Shown: in pieces, positions 1-5,343 of the stretch
Position numbering within the stretch: the first letter of the stretch is position 1
Layout of the letters: the number at the start of each line of letters is the position of its first letter
From: Actinomycetota bacterium
Lineage (GTDB): Bacteria; Actinomycetota; Acidimicrobiia; Acidimicrobiales; JAHWLA01
DNA: 6,302 nt
NCBI GenBank assembly: GCA_019347595.1
Contig: JAHWLA010000168.1
Coordinates: 1-6,302, forward strand
Direction of reading: 5' to 3'
Notes under the pieces: generated by a model
The model's input: the letters and a program-made list of their open reading frames with translations, nothing else
Told to the model about the DNA's origin: nothing
Database searches by the model: none
Program-made: the position numbers and the translations under genes

Positions 1-284
1 CGCTCGGCCTGGATCCGCAGCAGCTGCTTCTTGTAGTTCCACTCGTAGAGGGCCTTGGCCTCGTCGAGCCCCTCGTAGCACTGCAGGCGGATGAGCCGGC
101 TCCCCGACATGCGGGCCACGGCCTTGGCCAGCTCGGTCTTGCCCGTGCCGGCCGGACCCTCGACCAGCACCGGCTTGCCCAGGCGGTCGGCCAGGAAGAC
201 CACGCCGGCGGCGGCGATGTCGGCCAGGTAGTCGACGGCCCGCAGGTCGGCCTGCACCGCCTCCGCAGACTCGAACCGGGCCAC
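1..284 (-). CDS. MoxR-family AAA+ ATPase, N-terminal part (3' end beyond window)
   Basis: The visible 94 codons begin with a probable GTG at 284-282 and run off the left edge. The product starts VARFESAEAVQ. A Walker A P-loop, GPAGTGKTE, lies at about residues 46-54, followed by the stretch RLIRLQCYEGLDEAKALYEW and then NYKKQLLRIQAER. That combination of P-loop and 'CYEGLDEAKALYEWNYKKQLL' is typical of the MoxR/CoxD-like branch of AAA+ ATPases. These are chaperone-like ATPases that usually act with a von Willebrand factor A protein to mature or insert cofactors into enzymes. The Walker B, sensor and arginine-finger parts are not in the window. The start overlaps the proA stop by one base (TAGTG), which suggests translational coupling. 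No strong Shine-Dalgarno sequence is visible. The family is fairly sure; the exact partner and substrate are unknown. Confidence 0.85.
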   Translation of the reverse strand, partial: MARFESAEAVQADLRAVDYLADIAAAGVVFLADRLGKPVLVEGPAGTGKTELAKAVARMSGSRLIRLQCYEGLDEAKALYEWNYKKQLLRIQAE

Positions 285-1537
285 TACGTGCGGACCTGCC
301 CGTCCCCCATCACGACGTACTTGTAGGTGGTCAGCTCCCGGAGCCCCATGGGGCCGCGGGCGTGCAGCTTCTGGGTGCTGATGCCGATCTCGGCGCCGAA
401 CCCGAACTCCTCGCCGTCGGTGAACCGGGTGGAGGCGTTCACCACCACGGCGGCGGCGTCGACCTCCTGGCTGAACCGAGTCGCAGCCGCCAGATCGCGG
501 GTCACGATGGCCTCGGTGTGCCCGGAGCCGTAGCGGCCGATGTGGTCGATGGCCGCGTCGATCGACGGCACCACGGCCACCGACAGCTTCAGGTCGAGGA
601 ACTCCCGCCCGAAGTCGTCGTCGGTGGCGGCGCCGATCGACGGCACGATGCGCCGGCTGGCCTCGTCGCCCACCAACTCGACGCCGTCGAGCGCCTCGAC
701 GGCCCGGGGCAGGAAGTCGGCGGCCACCGCCTCGTGCACGAGCAGCGACTCCGCCGCGTTGCACACCGAGGGCCGCTGCGTCTTGGCGTTCACGATGATC
801 GACAGCGCCATGTCGAGATCGGCCGCCTCGTCGACGTACACATGGCAGTTGCCGTCACCGTCGATCACGTAGGGAACGGTGGCGTTGTCGAGGATCGACG
901 TGATCAGCGACGGCCCGCCTCGCGGGATCAGGCAGTCGATCGACTCGCGCAGACGCATGAACTCCACGGCCGCCTCGTGGCTGGTCTCCTCGACGAGCAC
1001 CACCGCGTCCTCGGGCAGGCCCGCCTTGCCGATGGCCGCGCGCAGCACGGCGGCGACGGCGATGTTCGACGTGATGGCCGCCGACGACCCCCGCAGGAAC
1101 GCCGCGTTGCCCGACTTGAGGCACAGCCCGGCGGCGTCGCTGGTCACGTTGGGCCGGTTCTCGTAGATGATGGCGACGACACCGAGCGGCACCCGCACCC
1201 GGCGGATGCGCAGGCCGTTGGGACGGGCCCAGCCGTCGAGCACCTCGCCCACCGGGTCGGGCAGCGCGGCCACCTGGCGGAGCCCGTCGGCCATCCCCTC
1301 GATGCGCCGGGCGTCGAGGCGCAGCCGGTCGACCACCGTGGCGGTCGTCCCCGCGTCCTCGGCCCGGGCGACATCGGTGGCGTTGGCGGTCAGGATGTCG
1401 TCGGTCCGCTCCACCAGGAGGTCGGCGGCGGTGCGGAGGGCGTCGTCCTTGGCCGCCGTGGACGCGCCGGCGAGGACACGCGACGCCGCCTTGGCGCGGC
1501 GGCCGAGCTCGGGCAACAGGGTGAGCGGCACGGGCAA
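284..1537 (-). CDS. proA: Gamma-glutamyl phosphate reductase (glutamate-5-semialdehyde dehydrogenase)
   Basis: This cytoplasmic enzyme carries out the second step of proline biosynthesis, the NADPH-dependent reduction of gamma-glutamyl phosphate to glutamate-5-semialdehyde. The product is 417 residues from the TTG at 1537, the length of E. coli ProA. Family landmarks are in order: IIYENRPNVTSDAAGLCLKS around 123-142, the catalytic cysteine Cys259 in KTQRPSVCNA, the ProA signature region VVPSIDAAIDHIGRYGSGHT at about 322-341, and the C-terminal GFGAEIGISTQKLHARGPMG at about 379-398. The start is uncertain. An in-frame TAG lies two codons upstream of the TTG, so translation must begin at TTG 1537 or at GTG 1531-1529 (415 residues). 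The GTG fits a leaderless start, because a TAGACT box ends six bases before it. Unlike the usual arrangement, proB is not directly upstream; a divergent acetyltransferase gene starts 21 bases away. The downstream MoxR gene overlaps the stop by one base. Confidence 0.97.
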   Translation of the reverse strand: MPVPLTLLPELGRRAKAASRVLAGASTAAKDDALRTAADLLVERTDDILTANATDVARAEDAGTTATVVDRLRLDARRIEGMADGLRQVAALPDPVGEVLDGWARPNGLRIRRVRVPLGVVAIIYENRPNVTSDAAGLCLKSGNAAFLRGSSAAITSNIAVAAVLRAAIGKAGLPEDAVVLVEETSHEAAVEFMRLRESIDCLIPRGGPSLITSILDNATVPYVIDGDGNCHVYVDEAADLDMALSIIVNAKTQRPSVCNAAESLLVHEAVAADFLPRAVEALDGVELVGDEASRRIVPSIGAATDDDFGREFLDLKLSVAVVPSIDAAIDHIGRYGSGHTEAIVTRDLAAATRFSQEVDAAAVVVNASTRFTDGEEFGFGAEIGISTQKLHARGPMGLRELTTYKYVVMGDGQVRT

Positions 1538-1552
1538 AGTCTACGGCAGACT
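1538..1552. promoter_or_regulatory. Putative back-to-back promoter core / inverted repeat between proA and the GNAT gene
   Basis: The 21-27 bases between the divergent starts contain an inverted repeat: AGTCT (1538-1542), five bases, AGACT (1548-1552). On the minus strand this gives TAGACT (1543-1538), which ends six bases before the proA GTG at 1531. On the plus strand it gives CAGACT (1547-1552), which ends six bases before the GNAT ATG at 1559. Both fit, or nearly fit, the actinobacterial -10 consensus TAnnnT at the distance used by leaderless genes. Recognisable -35 boxes are absent or weak. It could instead be a small operator or a chance repeat. Confidence 0.4.
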
Positions 1553-1558
1553 CGGTGG

Positions 1559-2152
1559 ATGACCGCCGTGCGCAAGGCCACCTACGCCGACGTCGAAAAG
1601 CTCGGTGCCGTGCTGGCGCGGGCCTTCGAGGACGACCCGGTCATCGAGTGGTTGGTGCCGCCCGGTGCACCGCGCCGCATGGACCGGCTGGGCCGCATGT
1701 TCGCCCTCACACTGCGCGTGCGGTACCTCGGGCACGACGAGGCGTGGACCACCAGCGACCTGGCAGGGGCCGCACTGTGGACCCCACCGGGCGCGTGGAA
1801 GCTGACGCTGGGGCAGATCCTGCGCACTTCGCCCGCCATGGCGTCCATCCTCCGCAGCCGTCTGCCGCTCGGGCTGCAAGGACTCTCGCTGGTCGACCGC
1901 CACCATCCGCACGAACCGCACTACTACCTCGGGGTGTTGGGCACCGACCCGTCGCGGCAACGCGGCGGGGTGGGGACGGCGCTCATCGAGCCGGTGCTGA
2001 CCCGCTGCGACGAGCACGGCATCGGCGCCTACCTCGAATCGTCCAAGCCGGAGAACGTGCCGTACTACGGCCGGTTCGGATTCGAGGTGCGGGAGGAAGT
2101 CACCCTTCCCAAGGGCCCGCCCACATGGCTTATGTGGCGCAACCCCCGCTAA
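1559..2152 (+). CDS. GNAT-family N-acetyltransferase
   Basis: This is a 197-residue GCN5-related N-acetyltransferase that should transfer an acetyl group from acetyl-CoA to an amine; the substrate cannot be read from the sequence. The acetyl-CoA binding motif A is at about residues 122-143: beta strand YYLGVLGTDP followed by QRGGVGTAL, where Q134-x-x-G137-x-G139 is the pyrophosphate-binding loop. The C-terminal part has the GNAT pattern NVPYYGRFGFE (about 166-176), in which Tyr170 is a candidate general acid. The N-terminal part (VRKATYADVEKLGAVLARAF) is the usual first strand and helix. The overall shape resembles puromycin-acetyltransferase-like GNATs, but resistance should not be inferred. 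The ATG at 1559 is chosen because the similarity begins there and everything upstream is antisense to proA. Its only SD-like bases, GGTGG, abut the ATG, so leaderless translation is likely. It is the only gene on the plus strand and it separates proB from proA. Confidence 0.9.
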   Translation: MTAVRKATYADVEKLGAVLARAFEDDPVIEWLVPPGAPRRMDRLGRMFALTLRVRYLGHDEAWTTSDLAGAALWTPPGAWKLTLGQILRTSPAMASILRSRLPLGLQGLSLVDRHHPHEPHYYLGVLGTDPSRQRGGVGTALIEPVLTRCDEHGIGAYLESSKPENVPYYGRFGFEVREEVTLPKGPPTWLMWRNPR

Positions 2153-2154
2153 CC

Positions 2155-2209
2155 CGCGAAGTGTGCGGAGTTGGGGCCGCTGGAGCGGCCCAACTCCGCA
2201 CACTTCGCG
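2155..2209. terminator. Strong bidirectional terminator hairpin between convergent GNAT and proB
   Basis: A near-perfect palindrome fills the gap between the GNAT stop (2150-2152) and the proB stop (2215-2213). The outer arms, 2155-2175 and 2189-2209, pair over 21 bases without a mismatch. The inner stem, 2177-2180 with 2185-2188, adds four pairs after a single bulged G at 2176. The loop is TGGA (2181-2184). On the plus strand four T follow (2210-2213); on the minus strand no T-run follows, so it would act there as a stem-only actinobacterial-type terminator. Its position between convergent stops supports transcription termination in both directions. Confidence 0.85.
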
Positions 2210-2212
2210 TTT

Positions 2213-3304
2213 TCACGGGAGGACGACGAGGTTGTCGCGGTGGACGATCTCGTGGGGGACGTCGACCGGCAGATCGGTGGTCCTCCGGCCCGCCCACTCC
2301 TTGACCCTCGCCGCCGTGTGGCTCGACAATCCCTTGGCGAACACCCGCCCGTAGGTGTCGGCCAACTCGACGGCGTCCTCGGCGTCGAAGTCGCCCTGCA
2401 CGTCGACCACGCCCGCGGGGAGCAGCGACGTGTTGCGACCGGTCAATGCCCGGTAGGCGCCGTCGTCGACGACGATCGTCCCCGACGACCCCACGGCAAA
2501 CGCGATCCACAGCTTGCGGGCGGGCAGCCGGCGGTCGCGGGGCCGCACCACGGTGCCGACACCGGCGTCACCGGCCACCGCGCCGACCACCACGCCGGGC
2601 CGGTCGGCGGCGGCGATGACGGCTCGCACGCCGGACCAGGCGGCGATCTTGGCCGCCGCCAGCTTCGACGCCATGCCGCCGCTGCCGCGCGCCGTCCCCG
2701 CGCCACCCGCCACCGCCTCCAGCTCGTGGTCGACCTCGATGATCTCCTCGATGAGCGTGGCGTCGGCGTGCAGGCGCGGGTCAGCGGTCAGCACGCCCGG
2801 CGTGTCGGTGAGGATGACGAGCACCTGCGCGCCCACGAGATGGGCGACCAGCGCGGCGATGCGGTCGTTGTCGCCGAAGCGGATCTCGTCGTCGGCGATG
2901 GCGTCGTTCTCGTTGACGATCGGGACGACCCCGAGGTCGAGCAGGCGCGTCAGCGTCTGGCGGGCGTGGAGGTACTGCGAGCGGTGCACGAAGTCGAGGG
3001 GGGCCAGCAGGACCTGCCCGGCCACCAGGTTGTGGCGAGCGAGCACGTCGTCGTAGACGCGCACCAGCCGGCCCTGCCCCACGGCGGAGACGGCTTGGAG
3101 CGTCGGCATGTCGGTGGGACGGGCGCCGGCCAGGCCGAGCGGCGGCAGCCCGGCGGCGATGGCGCCCGACGTCACCACCACGACCCGGTGGCCCAGCCCC
3201 CGCAACGCAGCCACCTCGCTGCACAGCTTCTCGATGGCATGGAGCGCGATCTCGCCGTGCTCGTCGGTCAGCGACGAGGTGCCGATCTTCACGACGACGA
3301 TCAC
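2213..3304 (-). CDS. proB: Glutamate 5-kinase with C-terminal PUA domain
   Basis: This enzyme catalyses the first, normally proline-inhibited, step of proline synthesis: ATP-dependent phosphorylation of glutamate to gamma-glutamyl phosphate, which is handed to ProA. The product is 363 residues (E. coli ProB has 367). The amino-acid-kinase domain spans about 1-255: VKIGTSSL at 5-12 (ATP phosphate binding), TSGAIAAG at 45-52, NENDAI at 131-136 and FGDND at 143-147 (glutamate site), LTDTPGVLT at 165-173, and GSGGMASK at 207-214. A PUA domain begins near ARKLWIAF (262-269) and runs to about 358. The start is the GTG at 3304-3302, which overlaps the obgE stop as GTGA. The family consensus begins immediately there, and no Shine-Dalgarno sequence is visible, so translation is probably coupled to obgE. 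The upstream open frame inside obgE is spurious. The gene is followed by a terminator hairpin and is not directly joined to proA. Confidence 0.97.
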   Translation of the reverse strand: MIVVVKIGTSSLTDEHGEIALHAIEKLCSEVAALRGLGHRVVVVTSGAIAAGLPPLGLAGARPTDMPTLQAVSAVGQGRLVRVYDDVLARHNLVAGQVLLAPLDFVHRSQYLHARQTLTRLLDLGVVPIVNENDAIADDEIRFGDNDRIAALVAHLVGAQVLVILTDTPGVLTADPRLHADATLIEEIIEVDHELEAVAGGAGTARGSGGMASKLAAAKIAAWSGVRAVIAAADRPGVVVGAVAGDAGVGTVVRPRDRRLPARKLWIAFAVGSSGTIVVDDGAYRALTGRNTSLLPAGVVDVQGDFDAEDAVELADTYGRVFAKGLSSHTAARVKEWAGRRTTDLPVDVPHEIVHRDNLVVLP

Positions 3305-4515
3305 GGCTGGTACTCGAAGCTGAAGCCGCCGATGTGCACGATGTCGCCCTCCTTGGCGCCCGCTCGCGACAGGGCCCGGTCGACGCCGAGGCGCTTGAGC
3401 CGGCCCTGCACGTAGGCGAGGGCTTGGGCGTTGGTGATGTCGCTGACCGCCACCGCCCGCTCGGCGGCCCGGCCTCGCACCACGAAGCCGCCGTCGTCGC
3501 TGCGCTCCACCATCAGCCCCTCGGCCTCCGGGCGGTGGACGACGAAGCCCACGCCCTCCGGGATCTCGCGACGCGCCTCGTCGACCAGCTCGGCCACCTT
3601 GCCGAGCAGCGGCCGCAGCCCGTCGCCGGTGATCGCGGATATCGACATGCCGTCCCACGGCACCGCCGCCATGTCTGCCTTCGAACCCACGGTGATCCGC
3701 GGCCGGTCCAGCAGCTCGGGGCGGTAACGGCCCAGCTCCTGGAGGAGGATGCGTTCCTGCTCGGCCGGGTCGCCGGTGAGGTCGAGCAGGACGACGAGCA
3801 CGCGCGCCCGCTCCACGTGGCGCAGGAAGCGGTGGCCGAGGCCCTTGCCCTGGCTCGCTCCCTCGATGAGCCCGGGAATGTCGGCGACCACGAACTCGTG
3901 CTCGTCGAAGCGGACGACCCCGAGGTTGGGCTCCAGGGTGGTGAAGGGGTAGTCGGCGATCTTGGGCTTGGCCGCCGAGATGCGGGAGATGAGCGTGCTC
4001 TTGCCCGCGTTGGGGAACCCCACGAGGGCCACGTCGGCCATGAGCTTGAGCTCGAGGTTGTACCAGTGCTCCTCCCCTACCTCCCCCTGCTCGGCGAAGG
4101 TCGGCGCCCGGCGCCGGTTGGAAAGGAAGCGGGCGTTGCCCTTGCCGCCGCGGCCGCCCGCGCCCGCCAGCCAGCGGTCGCCGTCGTCGGCCAGGTCGGC
4201 CACCACGTTGCCTTCGAGATCCTTCACCACGGTGCCGACGGGGACCTTGACGACGGTGTCCTTTCCGTTGGCGCCGTGGCGGGCCTTGCCCGCGCCGTGC
4301 CCGCCGTTGCCGGCGCCCCGGTGGGGGTGGTCGCGGAACTGGAGCAGCGAGGCCACGTCGTGGTCGGCCACCAGCCACACGTCGCCGCCCTTGCCGCCGT
4401 CGCCGCCGTCGGGACCGCCCCTGGGCGTGTGCGCCTCGCGCCGGAACGACACAGAGCCCGCGCCGCCGTTGCCCGCCTTGACGTGGAGCTGGGCCTCGTC
4501 GACGAACCCGGACAT
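3301..4515 (-). CDS. obgE: Obg/CgtA GTPase, ribosome-associated
   Basis: This essential GTPase binds the 50S subunit and links ribosome assembly with stringent response and growth control. The product is 404 residues in three domains. The glycine-rich Obg fold covers about 1-158 (NGGAGSVSFRRE at 16-27, GGPDGGDGGKGGD at 33-45). The G domain has G1 GFPNAGKS at 166-173, G2 Thr193 in FTTLEPN, G3 DIPG at 212-215, G4 SKAD at 278-281 and G5 SAI at 293-295. The OCT domain runs from about 323 to 402 and ends in IGGFSFEYQP. G4 has Ser in place of the usual Asn/Thr of [N/T]KxD. The ATG at 4515 is chosen because MSGFVDEAQLHVKAGNGGAG is the family N-terminus and GAGGAG-type SD bases (GAGGAG, 4529-4524) sit eight bases upstream. 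Longer in-frame extensions are arginine- and histidine-rich and non-conserved. It overlaps proB by GTGA and lies downstream of rpmA, as is usual. Confidence 0.97.
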   Translation of the reverse strand: MSGFVDEAQLHVKAGNGGAGSVSFRREAHTPRGGPDGGDGGKGGDVWLVADHDVASLLQFRDHPHRGAGNGGHGAGKARHGANGKDTVVKVPVGTVVKDLEGNVVADLADDGDRWLAGAGGRGGKGNARFLSNRRRAPTFAEQGEVGEEHWYNLELKLMADVALVGFPNAGKSTLISRISAAKPKIADYPFTTLEPNLGVVRFDEHEFVVADIPGLIEGASQGKGLGHRFLRHVERARVLVVLLDLTGDPAEQERILLQELGRYRPELLDRPRITVGSKADMAAVPWDGMSISAITGDGLRPLLGKVAELVDEARREIPEGVGFVVHRPEAEGLMVERSDDGGFVVRGRAAERAVAVSDITNAQALAYVQGRLKRLGVDRALSRAGAKEGDIVHIGGFSFEYQP

Positions 4516-4598
4516 CAGCGCAGCTCCTCGACGTGGACGGCGACCGCCGTGGACAGAGAACGCATCACGCCGGACACTACGTGGGCCATCGCCTCCAC
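4515..4598 (-). CDS. Possible small ORF (about 27 aa) overlapping obgE start; coding-like frame, start unclear
   Basis: I do not recognise this product. The interval between the rpmA stop and obgE is open in the rpmA frame for 59 codons (4694-4518) and closes with a TGA (4517-4515) that shares its A with the obgE ATG (TGATG). The last 40 codons, roughly 4637-4518, look coding: about nine in ten third positions are G or C, while fewer than half of the second positions are. The peptide is a plausible helix (SVEAMAHVVSGVMRSLSTAV, then AVHVEELR), whereas the obgE-frame reading of the same DNA is an Arg/His/Pro-rich shadow. Possible starts are GTG 4598, ATG 4589, GTG 4577, GTG 4568 or ATG 4565. 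None has a well-spaced Shine-Dalgarno sequence; GGAGG lies only two bases before ATG 4589. It may be a coupling leader peptide, a small protein, or the remnant of a longer gene. Confidence 0.3.
   Translation of the reverse strand: MEAMAHVVSGVMRSLSTAVAVHVEELR
4524..4529 (-). promoter_or_regulatory. Shine-Dalgarno sequence of obgE
   Basis: GAGGAG on the minus strand, eight bases before the ATG at 4515, is the clearest ribosome binding site in the window. It fixes the obgE start at MSGFVDE and rules out the longer in-frame extensions. It lies inside the last codons (Glu-Glu) of the possible small ORF upstream. Confidence 0.8.
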
Positions 4599-4648
4599 GG
4601 AGAGCCGGGTGTCGATGATCGGGCGGAGTATGCGGGTGGACGCGCCGA

Positions 4649-4671
4649 CGCCGGGCCACGGAGGCCCGGCG
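4649..4671 (-). other. 9-bp GC hairpin between rpmA and obgE
   Basis: The arms 4649-4657 and 4663-4671 (CGCCGGGCC / GGCCCGGCG) pair perfectly over nine bases around a five-base loop (4658-4662). The hairpin starts 24 bases past the rpmA stop and has no following T-run. It could stabilise the rplU-rpmA message 3' end, attenuate read-through into obgE and proB, or simply reflect high GC. It lies upstream of the most coding-like part of the interval. Confidence 0.45.
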
Positions 4672-4694
4672 CCGCAACGAATCGGTGTGGCCGG

Positions 4695-4952
4695 CTAGCC
4701 GTCGGCGGGAAGGATGTCGACCAGCTTGCGGCCCTTGCGGGCGCCGAACTTCACCTTGCCCGAGGCCAGGGCGAACAACGTGTCGTCGCCGCCGCGGCCT
4801 ACGTTGATGCCGGGGTGGAACTTGGTGCCGCGCTGGCGCACGATGATGGCGCCCGCGGTGACGGCGGTGCCGTCGAACACCTTGACGCCGAGGCGCTGGG
4901 CGTTGGAATCCCGCCCGTTTCTGGTGGAACCTCCACCCTTGGTCTTGGACAT
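4695..4952 (-). CDS. rpmA: Ribosomal protein L27 (bL27)
   Basis: This 85-residue protein of the large ribosomal subunit has an N-terminal tail that reaches towards the peptidyl transferase centre and contacts tRNA. The sequence opens SKTKGGGSTRNGRDSNAQRL, which matches the family block GGGSxRNGRDS; GAIIVRQRGTKFHPG (35-49), NVGRGGDDTLFAL (51-63) and KFGARKGRK (68-76) follow in the usual order. The N-terminus is MSKTKGGG rather than the common MAHKKGGG, and there is no cleavable firmicute-type extension. The start is six bases after the rplU stop, so the two are co-transcribed and probably co-translated. The next conserved gene, obgE, begins 179 bases beyond the stop. Confidence 0.98.
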   Translation of the reverse strand: MSKTKGGGSTRNGRDSNAQRLGVKVFDGTAVTAGAIIVRQRGTKFHPGINVGRGGDDTLFALASGKVKFGARKGRKLVDILPADG

Positions 4953-4958
4953 GGCTGC

Positions 4959-5267
4959 CTAACCCCTGGAGATCCCGGTGATCTCGATCGTGGTGTACTT
5001 CTGGCGGTGACCCCAGCGCTTCCGCTGGTTGGTCTTGTTCTTGTAGGTGAAGCCGCGGACCTTGGGGCCCTTCTCCTCGCCGATGACGCGGGCGGAGACG
5101 GTGGCGGCGGCCAGGTCGCCGCCGGTCACGACGGTGTCGCCGTCGACGAGCAGGAGGGGCGTGAACGTGACGTCCTCGCCCTCGCCCTTGCCGAGGAGCT
5201 CGACGCGGACGCGCTCGCCCTCGGCCACGCGCTCCTGCTTGCCCCCGGTCTTGATGACTGCGTACAT
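4959..5267 (-). CDS. rplU: Ribosomal protein L21 (bL21)
   Basis: This 102-residue large-subunit protein binds 23S rRNA. It starts with the canonical MYAVIKTGGKQERVAEGERV and has the L21 signature near the C-terminus: GFTYKNKTNQRKRWGHRQKY followed by TTIEITGI. The ATG at 5267 is chosen because the family begins with MYAVIxTGGKQ. An in-frame extension to 5306 would run through the palindrome and is not conserved. No good Shine-Dalgarno sequence precedes the ATG. A TACACT -10-like box ends nine bases upstream, so the mRNA leader may be only a few bases long. This is the first gene of the likely rplU-rpmA-obgE-proB transcription unit. Confidence 0.98.
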   Translation of the reverse strand: MYAVIKTGGKQERVAEGERVRVELLGKGEGEDVTFTPLLLVDGDTVVTGGDLAAATVSARVIGEEKGPKVRGFTYKNKTNQRKRWGHRQKYTTIEITGISRG

Positions 5268-5276
5268 AGGCGGTCC

Positions 5277-5282
5277 AGTGTA
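5277..5282 (-). promoter_or_regulatory. Putative -10 box of the rplU operon promoter
   Basis: TACACT on the minus strand matches TAnnnT and ends nine bases before the rplU ATG. A weak TTGGGG -35-like hexamer lies 18 bases upstream at 5306-5301, inside one arm of the palindrome. This predicts a transcription start only two to four bases ahead of the ATG. It is inferred from pattern and position only. Confidence 0.4.
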
Positions 5283-5292
5283 GGCGATGCGC

Positions 5293-5340
5293 TTCTGGTC
5301 CCCCAATCCCGATCCCTGGACCGGGATTGGGGGACCAGAA
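5293..5340. terminator. Long palindrome, probable terminator of the RNase E/G gene
   Basis: Two 23-base arms, 5293-5315 and 5318-5340, are complementary at 22 positions; the single mismatch is A5312 opposite C5321. The outer 19 pairs are perfect. The hairpin begins three bases past the RNase E/G stop (5346-5344), which is where a terminator belongs. No T-run follows on the minus strand, so it would be a stem-only (I-type) actinobacterial terminator. It ends 25 bases before rplU, so a promoter for rplU must overlap or directly abut it. Confidence 0.75.
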
Positions 5341-5343
5341 CGG

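Noticed and set aside
362..1558. Plus-strand open frame antisense to proA, running in frame into the GNAT gene
   Set aside because: The residues are Arg/His/Gly/Val-rich without any family pattern, and the minus strand carries a complete, canonical ProA. It is a high-GC shadow; GNAT similarity starts only at the ATG 1559.
2171..3415. 414-codon plus-strand open frame antisense to proB
   Set aside because: It is the mirror of a full-length ProB, begins inside the terminator hairpin, and has low-complexity composition.
3305..4378. Minus-strand open frame joined upstream to proB, within obgE
   Set aside because: The sequence is almost only Arg, Gly, Pro and Ala and lies in another frame of the conserved Obg. 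ProB similarity begins at the GTG at 3304.
4516..4677. In-frame N-terminal extension of Obg by 54 residues
   Set aside because: The extension is Arg/His-rich and unlike Obg N-termini, while a well-spaced GAGGAG precedes the internal ATG at 4515. A different frame of the same DNA looks more coding-like.
3334..4698. 454-codon plus-strand open frame antisense to obgE
   Set aside because: It is antisense to a canonical Obg with all G motifs; its composition is typical of a shadow and there is no start context.
5268..5306. In-frame 13-residue extension of L21
   Set aside because: L21 proteins begin MYAVIKTGGKQ. The extension is encoded by the palindrome arm and the promoter-like box.
5268..5343. 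L21-type autoregulatory leader RNA upstream of rplU
   Set aside because: The candidate promoter leaves almost no leader, and the only structure is the palindrome that ends 25 bases ahead of the ATG. Nothing resembles a folded ribosomal-protein leader.
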